Source of the DNA: Planctomycetota bacterium
GTDB taxonomy: Bacteria; Planctomycetota; UBA1135
Reading direction: 5' to 3'
DNA length: 16,783 bases
NCBI GenBank assembly: GCA_027623585.1
Contig: JAQBVK010000014.1
Coordinates: 1 to 16,783, forward strand
A program made the translations under genes and the position numbers. Positions 1 to 6,450 of this stretch are shown here, one piece after another (positions within the stretch are counted from its first letter, which is position 1; every line of letters begins with the position of its first letter). Under the pieces are notes generated by a model. That model saw nothing but the letters and a program-made list of their open reading frames with translations, searched no databases and was not told the DNA's origin.

Positions 1-1236
1 GCCTCCGCGGCGCGCGTCGAGGCGGATCTGCGCAAGTTGGTTTCCTTCGGCACGCGCCACACCTTGGGCGCGACGGACGATCCGAAGCGCGGCGTCGGAG
101 CGGCGCGCGATTGGCTGAAGGATGAACTGGAACGCATCAGCAAGGAGCATCACGGCGGGCGCTTGCAGGTGGCCCACGAGGCTTTCCAGCTCGGCGTCAG
201 TGCGCGCGTGCCGACGGGCATCGAGCTCATCAACGTGGTGGCGACGCTGCCGGGTACGGATCCAGATCGCATCGTCGTGTTGTCCGGGCATTACGACTCG
301 ATTCCGAGCGCGCGTGATCCCAGTCCGACGCGCGACGCGCCCGGAGCGAACGACGACGGCAGCGGGACGGTGGCGGTGCTGGAGGCGGCGCGGCTGCTCG
401 GCGGCCTGAAACCGCGCGCGACTCTGGTCTTCCTGTGCGTGGCGGGTGAAGAGCAAGGCTTGCTCGGTTCGAAGGCTCAGGCCGCAGCCTGGAAGGCGGC
501 CGGCAAGGAGGTGGAAGCGATGTTCACGATGGACATCATTGGCGGCGCGGTGGGTCAGAGCGGCTTGCACGAGCCGTGGCGCTTGCGCGTCTTCAGCGAA
601 GGCGTGCCGAGCGGCAGCGGCGCCGCGCCGGTGTTCGGCAGCGACAATGATTCATCATCCCGCCAGCTTGCGCGCTACTTCGAGCGCGCCGCAGAGTCCG
701 CGGTGCCAGGGCTCGACGTCACGCTGATCTTCCGCCAGGACCGCTACCTCCGCTTCGGCGACCATAAATCTTTCAACGATCTCGGCTGGCCCGCAGTGCG
801 TCTGACGGAGCCGCACGAGCACTATGCGCACCAGCACCAAGACGTGGCGGTTGTGGATGGGCAACAGTACGGCGATTTGCCGGAATACGTGGATTTTGCC
901 TACGTCGCGCGCGTGGCGGCGGCAGTCGGAGCTGCGTGCGGCGAGTTGGCGTTGGCGCCGGCCTCGCCGCGCGCGGTGCAAGTGGACACTCGAGAGTTGA
1001 CTCCCAACACGCGCCTGCAGTGGGCGCCGCCGGTCGAGGGCGACGGCGTCGCCGGCTATGCCGTGTTGATCCGCCGCACCCACGAGCCGGTCTGGACCGA
1101 GCGCCGCGTGCTCGGCCGCGTGAGCGAGGTCACGCTGACTGCGTTGTCGAAGGACGACTGGCTGTTCGCCGTCGAGGCGATCGACGAGTCCGGGAACCGC
1201 AGTCGCGCGGTCTATCCGACTCCGCGCCGGCGCTGA
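1..1236 (+). CDS. M28-family zinc metallopeptidase with C-terminal Fn3-like domain (5' end outside window)
   Basis: The reading frame is open from base 1, so the start lies upstream; an in-frame TTG at 37 is only an internal candidate. Residue numbers below count from that TTG. Visible M28 (aminopeptidase Y/S-like) signatures are GHYDS (H85), GANDDGSG (D106/D107), GEEQGLLGS (E138/E139), MDIIGG (D166) and EPHEHYAHQHQD (H260-H267). These supply the two-zinc ligands and the catalytic Glu. Residues of about 310-399 form a fibronectin-III-like domain (WAPPVEGDGVAGYAVLIRR and AVEAIDESGNRS), common at the end of secreted M28 enzymes. The protein probably releases N-terminal amino acids from peptides outside the cytoplasm; that location is inferred because the signal peptide is not in the window. 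It is convergent with the phosphate transporter gene. Confidence 0.9.
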   Translation, partial: ASAARVEADLRKLVSFGTRHTLGATDDPKRGVGAARDWLKDELERISKEHHGGRLQVAHEAFQLGVSARVPTGIELINVVATLPGTDPDRIVVLSGHYDSIPSARDPSPTRDAPGANDDGSGTVAVLEAARLLGGLKPRATLVFLCVAGEEQGLLGSKAQAAAWKAAGKEVEAMFTMDIIGGAVGQSGLHEPWRLRVFSEGVPSGSGAAPVFGSDNDSSSRQLARYFERAAESAVPGLDVTLIFRQDRYLRFGDHKSFNDLGWPAVRLTEPHEHYAHQHQDVAVVDGQQYGDLPEYVDFAYVARVAAAVGAACGELALAPASPRAVQVDTRELTPNTRLQWAPPVEGDGVAGYAVLIRRTHEPVWTERRVLGRVSEVTLTALSKDDWLFAVEAIDESGNRSRAVYPTPRRR

Positions 1237-1256
1237 TACGGAGTCGCACACCGTAT
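1236..1256. repeat. Solitary REP-like palindrome between convergent genes, likely bidirectional terminator
   Basis: ATACGG and CCGTAT are 6-bp inverted arms, and GT/AC pairs inside them extend the stem around a CGC loop with one A-A mismatch. The element fills the whole gap between the peptidase stop (1234-1236) and the transporter stop (1258-1256, minus). Bases 1236-1252 match 3548-3564 at 16 of 17 positions, so this is a third copy of the repeat unit in the REPIN-like element at 3548-3638. No T-tract is present. Confidence 0.6.
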
Positions 1257-2773
1257 TAGTCGGACGGCTCCACGGTGTTCGCCGCCACGAGATAGAGGAG
1301 CGCGCGCCAGAGATGCAGCGAGAGGTGTTCGATGCGGCGCAACTCGTCGAGCGCACCGAGCGCGGCGGCCGGAGGCACGAGACCCTCGGCGGATCGCCGC
1401 ATGGTGTTGTTGCGAGTGGAGTGAGTCGTCTTGACGAACTTCTCGTGGATCTTGCGCGCCTCCGGCAGCCGTTCTTCCGGTTCGCCGCGTTCGGTGTCCC
1501 GGGCGACGACTGCAAGGGAGCGCGCCCAAGCGCGCGCGTCCTCGTCCAGGAGGGCAGATGCCGTGGGCAGCTCTTCGAGCCGGTCGAGGAAGCGGTCGAG
1601 GTGATCCGTGGCATGCAGGAGCGCGAGATGCCGACGGTGGAGGTCGGCGTTGTCGCTGCTGGTGGACACCGTGCCGAGATCGGCGCGCAAGAGTTCCAAG
1701 TCCCGGCGCAGGAGAGCTGTTCTGGCGCGCGCGCGTTCTTCGGACTCCGGTGGATGGAGAAGCAGCAGAGCGGCTTCGCGCGCGGTGCGGCGCAGCAGCC
1801 GCTGCAGAGCTGCCGCGCAAGACGGAATCGCCACGCCGGGATCGCGGGCGACGCTCGCGTCCAGGCGGCCGCTGGGACGGGCGCGCTCCCGCACCAAAAA
1901 CTCGATCATGCGCGCGAAGGGACGCGCGAGCGGCACGGCAACCAGTACGCCGAACAGGTTGTAGAGCGAGTGGAAGCTGACCAGCGCGAGTTCCGGTTGC
2001 TGCACTCCAGGCAGCTTGCCAACCCCCACGATGAACAGCGGCAGGAAGGCGTAGCCGGGCAGCGCGCTCAGCAGGTTGAACAGGAAGTTCGAGAGCCCGG
2101 TGCGACGCATCGCAAGCGAGCCGCCGAGCAATGCGAGCACTGCGGTAAAGGAAGTGCCGACGTCCATCCCGATCACGAGCGCCGCGGCTTGAGTCAGCGT
2201 GAGCGAGCCCGCGTAGAGCGCTGCAAGCGCGGTGGCGACACCGGCGCTCGAGGACTGCGTGATCATGGTCACGCCGCAGCCGATCAGGGCCAGCAGTGCG
2301 CGGCCGCCCCAGGTATCGGGCGGCATCCGCTCGGGCGCGATCAGATCCTGCATCCCGGACAAGGCGTCCTTGAGGGCGTCGAGTCCGAGGAAGAGAAGCG
2401 CGAAGCCGGCGAGGGTGCGTCCGATCGCGGCGGTGCGGCCTGCGCCGAAGAGGAGCAGGAGTGCGCCGACGAGCGCGATCGCATGCGCGGCGGTGCCGAG
2501 GTCCACCTTAAAGCCGAGCGTGGCAACGATCCAACCCGTGAATGTGGTGCCGAGGTTGGCGCCGAAGACGATGCCGAGCGCTTGTGGGAAGGAAAGCACG
2601 CCGGCGCCGACGAATCCGATCGCGGCGACGGTGGTGGCGCTGGAGGATTGGACCAGCGCCGTGATGCCGGCGCCGAGCAGGGCGCCACGCGCCGGGCTGC
2701 GCGTTCCGAGGACCAGGGCGCGCGACAGCCAGGCGCCGGCCAACGCGCGCAAGCCCTCGGTCATGGTCTTCAT
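1256..2773 (-). CDS. Na+/phosphate cotransporter with C-terminal PhoU-like domain; N-terminus probably incomplete
   Basis: This is an inner-membrane sodium-driven phosphate symporter of the NptA/PNaS family. The membrane part holds both inverted-repeat signatures, VQSSSATT (residues 42-46) and TQSSSAG (173-177), plus GANLGTT at 71-77. From about residue 310 the protein is helical and Arg/Glu/Leu-rich, matching the PhoU-like regulatory domain of the longer family members. The ATG at 2773 cuts the family's first helix. The same frame continues upstream and reads EFLIAAGGLGVFLIGM directly into MKTMTEGL, but no ATG, GTG or TTG is found before an in-frame TGA at 2836-2834. An ATG at 2837-2835 would join this frame if the four-base C run at 2825-2828 were one base shorter. 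Stop TAA is at 1258-1256. Confidence 0.88.
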   Translation of the reverse strand: MKTMTEGLRALAGAWLSRALVLGTRSPARGALLGAGITALVQSSSATTVAAIGFVGAGVLSFPQALGIVFGANLGTTFTGWIVATLGFKVDLGTAAHAIALVGALLLLFGAGRTAAIGRTLAGFALLFLGLDALKDALSGMQDLIAPERMPPDTWGGRALLALIGCGVTMITQSSSAGVATALAALYAGSLTLTQAAALVIGMDVGTSFTAVLALLGGSLAMRRTGLSNFLFNLLSALPGYAFLPLFIVGVGKLPGVQQPELALVSFHSLYNLFGVLVAVPLARPFARMIEFLVRERARPSGRLDASVARDPGVAIPSCAAALQRLLRRTAREAALLLLHPPESEERARARTALLRRDLELLRADLGTVSTSSDNADLHRRHLALLHATDHLDRFLDRLEELPTASALLDEDARAWARSLAVVARDTERGEPEERLPEARKIHEKFVKTTHSTRNNTMRRSAEGLVPPAAALGALDELRRIEHLSLHLWRALLYLVAANTVEPSD

Positions 2774-2846
2774 GCCGATCAGGAAGACGCCGAGCCCGCC
2801 GGCCGCGATCAGGAATTCGCTACGCCCCGCGACTCATGCTAACGCC

Positions 2847-2852
2847 TAGGAT
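2847..2852 (+). promoter_or_regulatory. Putative -10 box TAGGAT, leaderless context
   Basis: TAGGAT ends 7 nt before the ATG at 2860. No Shine-Dalgarno fits. This supports 2860 as the start of the hydrolase fragment. Confidence 0.4.
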
Positions 2853-2859
2853 GAGGCCG

Positions 2860-3588
2860 ATGACGCTGCTCGCTGCGCTGCTCGCCCTGCTTCTCGTTCC
2901 GCAGACGGTGGAGCGCGTGGAGATTTCGACACGAGAGCCTTTACGAGAAGGCTCCGCCTACGAGCGCATCGAAGGAATTTTGCACTTCGCCTTCGATCCA
3001 GAAGCCGCGGAGAACGCTGCGATTGTGGATTTGGCGCTGGCGCCGCGTGACGCGGATGGGCGCGTGCGCTGCCGCGCTGATCTTTACGTATTGCAGCCGG
3101 TGGACGCGGCCTCACGCTCGGGGACGGTGCTGTTGGAGGTGAGCAACCGCGGCGGCCGGGCTTCGGTGAATTATTTCGGTGAGGATTTCTTGGCATCGCG
3201 CGGGGTGACGGTGGTGTGGGTTGGCTGGCAAGCCGACGTGCCGGTGGGCGCCGGTTTGCGATTGGACGCGCCAACGGCGAGGAATGCGGACGGTTCGCCG
3301 ATCACGGGTCTGGTGCGCTGTGATTGGACGGTGGACGCCTTGGCGGAGACGCTCGGGTTGGGGCACCGTGGGCACATTCCTTATTCCGTCGTGGATGAGG
3401 CGGATCCCTTGAACCGTTTGACGCTGCGCGACGGCCGTCTGGCTCCGCGGCGCGAGATGCCGAGCGCCGACTGGTCGTTCAACGGCGGCGACCTCACGGC
3501 GGAAGTGAAGCCAGGCCCCGGCGCGCGCTTCGTGCTAACGCTGCCCCATACGGTGTCGCACACCACGGGTCGGAATTTACCGCAGTAG
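2860..3588 (+). pseudogene. 3'-truncated alpha/beta-hydrolase-domain (PF20091-type) gene
   Basis: Residues 1-15 form a signal-peptide-like segment (MTLLAALLALLLVPQ). The mature part looks like the N-terminal region of large secreted alpha/beta hydrolase domain proteins: GILHFAFDPEAAENAAIVDL, LYVLQPVD, LEVSNRGGR, VWVGWQADVP, GLVRCDWTVD, IPYSVVDEADPLNRLTLRDG and a conserved Trp in ADWSF. Family members are, from memory, about 600 residues; this frame ends at 242. The family-like sequence stops near GPGARFVL, just where the family normally reads FxPGRIYELVY. The last 17 or so residues are translated from the inverted repeat at 3548-3638. The catalytic half, including any nucleophile elbow, is absent, so the product should be inactive. 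Upstream ATGs at 2836 and 2851 are possible, but 2860 sits best behind the -10-like box. Confidence 0.65.
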
Positions 3589-3638
3589 TGTGCGGCACCC
3601 CTGCGGGTGGAATCCACCCGTGGTGTGCGACACCGTAT
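3548..3638. repeat. REPIN-like element: 23-bp perfect inverted repeat with 45-bp spacer
   Basis: Bases 3548-3570 are the exact reverse complement of 3616-3638. Each arm contains the near-palindrome GGTGTCGCACACC (3552-3564 on plus, 3622-3634 on minus). The spacer holds a degenerate copy, GTGTGCGGCACC (3588-3599, one mismatch), and a 7-bp hairpin (3604-3610 with 3614-3620, loop AAT). Two REP units in opposite orientation around a spacer is the organisation called REPIN or BIME. The left arm overlaps the 3' end of the truncated hydrolase, and the right arm runs into the -10 box of the HD gene. No RAYT-type transposase is in the window. Confidence 0.75.
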
Positions 3639-3641
3639 ATT
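3636..3641 (+). promoter_or_regulatory. Putative -10 box TATATT of the HD-domain gene
   Basis: TATATT ends 6 nt before the ATG at 3648. Its first three bases belong to the right arm of the inverted repeat. No Shine-Dalgarno is visible. Confidence 0.45.
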
Positions 3642-3647
3642 CGTTCG

Positions 3648-4223
3648 ATGAACCGGGACGAGGCTTGGGCGCTGTTGTGTGCTTGGACGGAGACGGAGAG
3701 TTTGCGGCGGCATGCGCGGGCGGTGGAGATCGCGATGCGGGCGGCGGCGGAGCGGTATGGGCCGGGACCGGAGGCGGTGGAGCTCTGGGGCATGGCTGGG
3801 ATGCTGCACGACGCGGACTACGAGAAGTGGCCGGAGGAGCATCCGGCGCGGATCGTGCAGTGGCTGGAGGAGCGCGGCGAACCGGAGATGGCCTACGCGA
3901 TCTCGGCGCACTACACGCAATGGGGAAGGGAATACCGGACGGCGCTCGACAAGGCGCTGTTGGCCTGCGATGAGCTGACCGGCTTCATCATGGCGTGTTC
4001 CTACTTGAGGCCGGAGGGCATCACCACGCTCGAGCCGAAATCGGTGCGCAAGAAGTTGAAGGACAAGGCCTTCGCCGCCGGCGTGGATCGCTTCGAAGTC
4101 AGCGAGGGCGCGCGCCTCCTCGGCGTGGAAATAGACGAGCACGTGGCCTTCCTGATCGGCGCGCTGCGGCCGTACGCGGAGGAACTCGGCCTGCTCGGCA
4201 AGAACGCCGCCACCGCTTCCTGA
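3648..4223 (+). CDS. HD-domain metal-dependent phosphohydrolase
   Basis: This 191-residue cytoplasmic protein is of the short HDIG/HD type. Visible metal ligands are H22 (RRHARAVE), H54-D55 (GMLHDADYEKW), H88 (AISAHY) and D108 (LACDELTGFI). The tail KSVRKKLKDKAFAAGVDR is also characteristic of this bacterial HD family, which probably hydrolyses a phosphate monoester or nucleotide; the substrate is not known from sequence. The ATG at 3648 was chosen because the family pattern begins right there (MNRDEAWALL) and a TATATT box lies 6 nt upstream. An open extension to 3588 would translate the repeat and is rejected. The gene is intact although its neighbours on both sides are gene fragments. Confidence 0.88.
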   Translation: MNRDEAWALLCAWTETESLRRHARAVEIAMRAAAERYGPGPEAVELWGMAGMLHDADYEKWPEEHPARIVQWLEERGEPEMAYAISAHYTQWGREYRTALDKALLACDELTGFIMACSYLRPEGITTLEPKSVRKKLKDKAFAAGVDRFEVSEGARLLGVEIDEHVAFLIGALRPYAEELGLLGKNAATAS

Positions 4224-4227
4224 GGCG

Positions 4228-4311
4228 ATGGCCTACGAGTCGGCGCTGAAGCGCCCGCACGCGCGCGAGATGGACTTCACGGGCAAGCCGCTCAAGGGCA
4301 AGATCTACGTG
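4228..4311 (+). pseudogene. Fragment of a TfoX N-terminal-domain gene
   Basis: The 28 codons from 4228 read AYESALKRPHAREMDFTGKP followed by LKGKIYVD. This resembles the stretch near residues 60-90 of small TfoX-like proteins, which I recall as carrying ARPHAREMDFTGRPMKG followed by a hydrophobic strand. Family proteins are about 110 residues; both the N-terminal half and the C-terminal helix are missing here. After the fragment the frame runs into low-complexity Arg/Ala sequence typical of an out-of-frame translation. It starts 4 bp after the HD gene stop. I read it as a remnant, not a working gene; the identification is from recall of the family pattern. Confidence 0.55.
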
Positions 4312-4312
4312 G

Positions 4313-4456
4313 ATGCACGGCGGCGTTCTGCTGCAGGTGCATCCGCATCGAGACTCCGCTTGGCGGCCGCTGTGGTCGGCGGACGGTACGCGTCTGGTCT
4401 CCTGCTCCAGCGACGGCAGCGTGGTGGTGTTCTCCGGCCCCGTAGGGAAAGAATAA
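4313..4456 (+). pseudogene. Possible C-terminal fragment of a WD40/beta-propeller gene
   Basis: A 47-codon frame from ATG 4313 to TAA 4454-4456 reads HPHRDSAWRPLWSADGTRLV followed by SCSSDGSVVVF. That is the repeat pattern of WD40 or TolB-like propeller blades (SxDGxxLxSxSxDGxxxxF). It begins in another frame from the TfoX fragment, immediately after it, and ends as propeller C-termini often do. A single blade cannot fold alone, so this is probably the tail of a lost propeller gene. A very small real protein is the alternative. Confidence 0.4.
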
Positions 4457-4483
4457 CGGGCCGGGGATCGCTCCCCGGCCCGT
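4456..4483. terminator. Perfect 12-bp stem hairpin, probable bidirectional terminator
   Basis: Arms 4456-4467 and 4472-4483 are exact reverse complements (GC-rich, ACGGGCCGGGGA type) around the loop TCGC. The element lies between the propeller fragment stop and the end of the minus-strand secreted propeller gene at 4502. No T-tract follows on either strand. Confidence 0.7.
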
Positions 4484-4501
4484 CGCCTTCGCTCGCGCCG
4501 C

Positions 4502-5590
4502 TCAGAGCACCAGCGCGTTGGTCGGTGTGCAGGTGGCCACGTCCACGCCTTGCACTGTGCGGCCGCAGTAGGCGGAAGGCGCATTGAAGGAGATGCTCGC
4601 CACACCGCTACCGTTGGTCGGCAGCATGGCCGCGAGGGTCGGCGGGCGGATCGCCAGCACGATGCCGGCGCAAGTTCCGCTCGGCTTGGTGAAGCTCCCC
4701 GCAGGACCGTGCAGCAGCGCCATCTGACGGTTGGGGGTCAGATTGGTGCCCGTGAGGGTCACCAAGCCCGGGCAGGCGCCGGTTTTGGCCAAGGTCGGCA
4801 CCGGAGTGCTGCCGGGGCAGGTGCCGCCGGCCGGAACGATGCCGTCCACCACGTAGACCTTGCGCGTGACGAAGCCGTCGCCGATGTAGAGCAGGCCATT
4901 CACTGAGTCGATCCCCAACCCTTCGGGGCTGATGTTGAGCCCGCCCAAGGGCCAGGAGTTCACCAGCACTCCAGTGCCGTCCACTTCGTACACGGCGTTC
5001 TGCGAGTCGTCGCCGAGGAAGTAGTGCCCGGTGTCGTGGTTGTAGACGATGCCGTCCGGATCGGTGGTGCCCGAGGTGGAGACGCTGAAGGCGTTCACCA
5101 CCGCGCCGGCCTGCGTGAACACCGCCACCACCATGCCAGAATCGTTCACCACGATGATGTTGCCGGTGGCGGGATCGATCGACAGGCCCGAGAGGTCGGT
5201 GATCGCGGCGACCGTGGTCCACGACAAGCCGGTCGGAGCTCCGGCCACGGGGTCGAACTCGTAGCAGTACTCGGCCTCGTCGCCGATCCACACCATGCCG
5301 GTGTTCTGGTCCCAGGTCACGCCGACCGGAGTCGCAGTGCTCACCGAAGATCCCGGAGGAGCGAACAGCGTCCAGGAGTTGATCAGCACGCCGTTGCCGG
5401 TGTACGCGGACAGCAGATCGTTGGTCGAGTCCACGACCCAGCAGACGTCGCCGTTGCAGTCGTATTCGACGCCGCCGACGAAGGCCGCGCCGACGGGAGC
5501 GACGTCCCACGAGCGCACGATGCTCTGAGAGAAGGCGGGGGTGGTGGCTCCGAGCAGGAGGCCGCAGGTCAGCAAGAGGGGGGTGTTCAC
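4502..5590 (-). CDS. Secreted NHL/SdiA-regulated-like beta-propeller protein with Cys-containing C-terminal module
   Basis: This 362-residue protein starts at GTG 5590 with a signal peptide (MNTPLLLTCGLLLGATTPAF, cleavage likely near residue 21). Residues of about 22-255 form repeated propeller blades: VGVTWDQNTGMVWIGDEAE, LSGLSIDPATGNIIVVND, PDGIVYNHDTGHYFLGDDSQ, and EGLGIDSVNGLLYIGDGF. The last 105 or so residues are a separate beta-rich module with regularly placed Cys (GACPG, GTCAG, AYCGR, ATCTP) that ends at the C-terminus. I recall similar terminal modules on many secreted proteins of planctomycetes. No catalytic residues are evident; a binding or structural role outside the cytoplasm is likely. 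No TANNNT box or Shine-Dalgarno fits its start, so it may be expressed from the lipoprotein gene 44 bp upstream. Confidence 0.8.
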   Translation of the reverse strand: MNTPLLLTCGLLLGATTPAFSQSIVRSWDVAPVGAAFVGGVEYDCNGDVCWVVDSTNDLLSAYTGNGVLINSWTLFAPPGSSVSTATPVGVTWDQNTGMVWIGDEAEYCYEFDPVAGAPTGLSWTTVAAITDLSGLSIDPATGNIIVVNDSGMVVAVFTQAGAVVNAFSVSTSGTTDPDGIVYNHDTGHYFLGDDSQNAVYEVDGTGVLVNSWPLGGLNISPEGLGIDSVNGLLYIGDGFVTRKVYVVDGIVPAGGTCPGSTPVPTLAKTGACPGLVTLTGTNLTPNRQMALLHGPAGSFTKPSGTCAGIVLAIRPPTLAAMLPTNGSGVASISFNAPSAYCGRTVQGVDVATCTPTNALVL

Positions 5591-5599
5591 GGGGGATGG

Positions 5600-5613
5600 C
5601 GACCGCGCGGTCG
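5600..5613. promoter_or_regulatory. Perfect 14-bp palindrome upstream of the secreted propeller gene
   Basis: CGACCGCGCGGTCG is fully self-complementary and lies 10-23 nt upstream of the GTG start at 5590 (minus strand). It could be an operator or a small hairpin in the leader. In GC-rich DNA it may also be chance. Confidence 0.3.
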
Positions 5614-5634
5614 TGCCCCACAGTCACGATCCGC

Positions 5635-6024
5635 TCAATCCTCGACGCGTTCGCGGAGTATCCAGTCGCCGTCGAACACCAGTCGCAACCGGTCCGGGTC
5701 GCGCGCGATCTTGTCGTAGTTGAGCGAGGCCGAGATCCATTCGGAGAGCGGCAGGGAGACGAAGAGTCCCCACCCGTGTACGTGCTCCCACTGCCACAGT
5801 AAGACGTGACCTGCGCCGTTTTCATCTTCCTCCACGTCGAGCGGCGCGCCGAGAGTCGCGAGGCACTCTTCGAGCGTGGCGCTCCCCGGCTCGAGGCCGC
5901 GCGCGGCGCGAAGGTCCGGCTCGACGCCGATGCGGATGTGCTGGAACCGCAAGCCGCTGCACGACGCAAGCGTCGCGAGTGCCAGTGCGCACGCGCCGGC
6001 AGCGAAGCGCGTGGGAACGATCAA
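5635..6024 (-). CDS. Small SmpA/BamE-like lipoprotein
   Basis: The 129-residue product starts at TTG 6024-6022, which overlaps the TGA stop of the upstream gene (6023-6021) as TTGA. That overlap, plus the start of a lipoprotein signal (IVPTRFAAGACALALATLASC, lipobox LASC, Cys22), decided the start over the longer open frame to 6165. The mature part carries LEPGSATLEECLATLGAPLD, then a Trp-rich strand (LLWQWEHVHGWG), and ends with RLRLVFDGDWIL. This order, G-x-T-x-E followed by LGxP and closing beta strands, resembles the SmpA/OmlA (BamE) fold. It shares that layout with the gene just upstream. It is likely lipid-anchored in an envelope membrane. A BamE-like assembly role is inference only. 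Confidence 0.72.
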   Translation of the reverse strand: MIVPTRFAAGACALALATLASCSGLRFQHIRIGVEPDLRAARGLEPGSATLEECLATLGAPLDVEEDENGAGHVLLWQWEHVHGWGLFVSLPLSEWISASLNYDKIARDPDRLRLVFDGDWILRERVED

Positions 6025-6401
6025 GAGAAGGGCGGGAAGCCGTACTCGGCGCGGTCGGCCTCGAAGGTCGCGGCGGCTTGGGTCAGGACGCCGCGCGCGT
6101 CGAAGAACACCCAGATGCGGTCGGTCTGCGTGTCGCTGCCGCGCAGCGCGATCAGCAGCAGCCACAACGCGGCGTCTTTGTTCACGATGTGCTCGTACAG
6201 CCAGGCGCTCCCGTCGCCCAACTCCACGACTTTCGCGGGCGCTCCGAGTTGGTTGGCGACTTCCTGCGCGGTGGTCGTGCCGGGCGTGAAGCCGGCGATC
6301 TTCTCCGCCGAGAACGGGTGGTGCACCGTGGTCTCGCCGATGTAGCAGGCCGGCGCGGCGATCAGCGCGACGAGGAGCGGAAGTGGAAGCAGGCGACGCA
6401 T
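6021..6401 (-). CDS. SmpA/BamE-like lipoprotein, first gene of the pair
   Basis: This 126-residue protein has an N-terminal signal (MRRLLPLPLLVALIAAPAC) with a weak lipobox at Cys19. The core reads FTPGTTTAQEVANQLGAP, then VVELGDGSAWLYEH, and ends in IWVFFDARGVLTQAAATFE. This is the SmpA/OmlA pattern of a G-T-T-x-x-E-V helix, an LGxP turn and antiparallel strands. The ATG at 6401 was chosen because the signal peptide begins there and TATGCT (minus strand, 6416-6411) ends 9 nt upstream. Its stop overlaps the start of the next lipoprotein gene, so the two are translationally coupled. It is divergent from glnS, with starts 49 bp apart. Confidence 0.78.
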   Translation of the reverse strand: MRRLLPLPLLVALIAAPACYIGETTVHHPFSAEKIAGFTPGTTTAQEVANQLGAPAKVVELGDGSAWLYEHIVNKDAALWLLLIALRGSDTQTDRIWVFFDARGVLTQAAATFEADRAEYGFPPFS

Positions 6402-6410
6402 GAAGAGTTC

Positions 6411-6416
6411 AGCATA
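6411..6416 (-). promoter_or_regulatory. Putative -10 box TATGCT of the lipoprotein pair
   Basis: On the minus strand TATGCT ends 9 nt before the ATG at 6401-6399. Confidence 0.35.
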
Positions 6417-6434
6417 GCCCCTGGCGGCTGGGCG

Positions 6435-6440
6435 TAGAAT
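6435..6440 (+). promoter_or_regulatory. Putative -10 box TAGAAT of glnS
   Basis: TAGAAT ends 10 nt before the glnS ATG at 6451. No purine-rich Shine-Dalgarno lies between them, and no clear -35 element was found. Confidence 0.4.
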
Positions 6441-6450
6441 CGCACCCCGC

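Noticed and set aside
655..1820. Two minus-strand open frames across the peptidase end and transporter end
   Set aside because: They overlap well-supported genes on both strands and show no recognisable motif.
1313..2842. Long open frame of 509 codons on the plus strand
   Set aside because: It lies opposite the Na+/phosphate cotransporter, which has both QSSS signatures. Its translation is Arg/Gly/Ala/Gln-rich without any domain, a GC-rich shadow.
3588..3647. Upstream extension of the HD gene starting at 3588
   Set aside because: The extra residues come from the inverted repeat; family homology and the -10-like box point to 3648.
4608..5969. 453-codon minus-strand open frame
   Set aside because: It overlaps the secreted propeller and lipoprotein genes in another frame and reads as Arg/His-rich low-complexity sequence.
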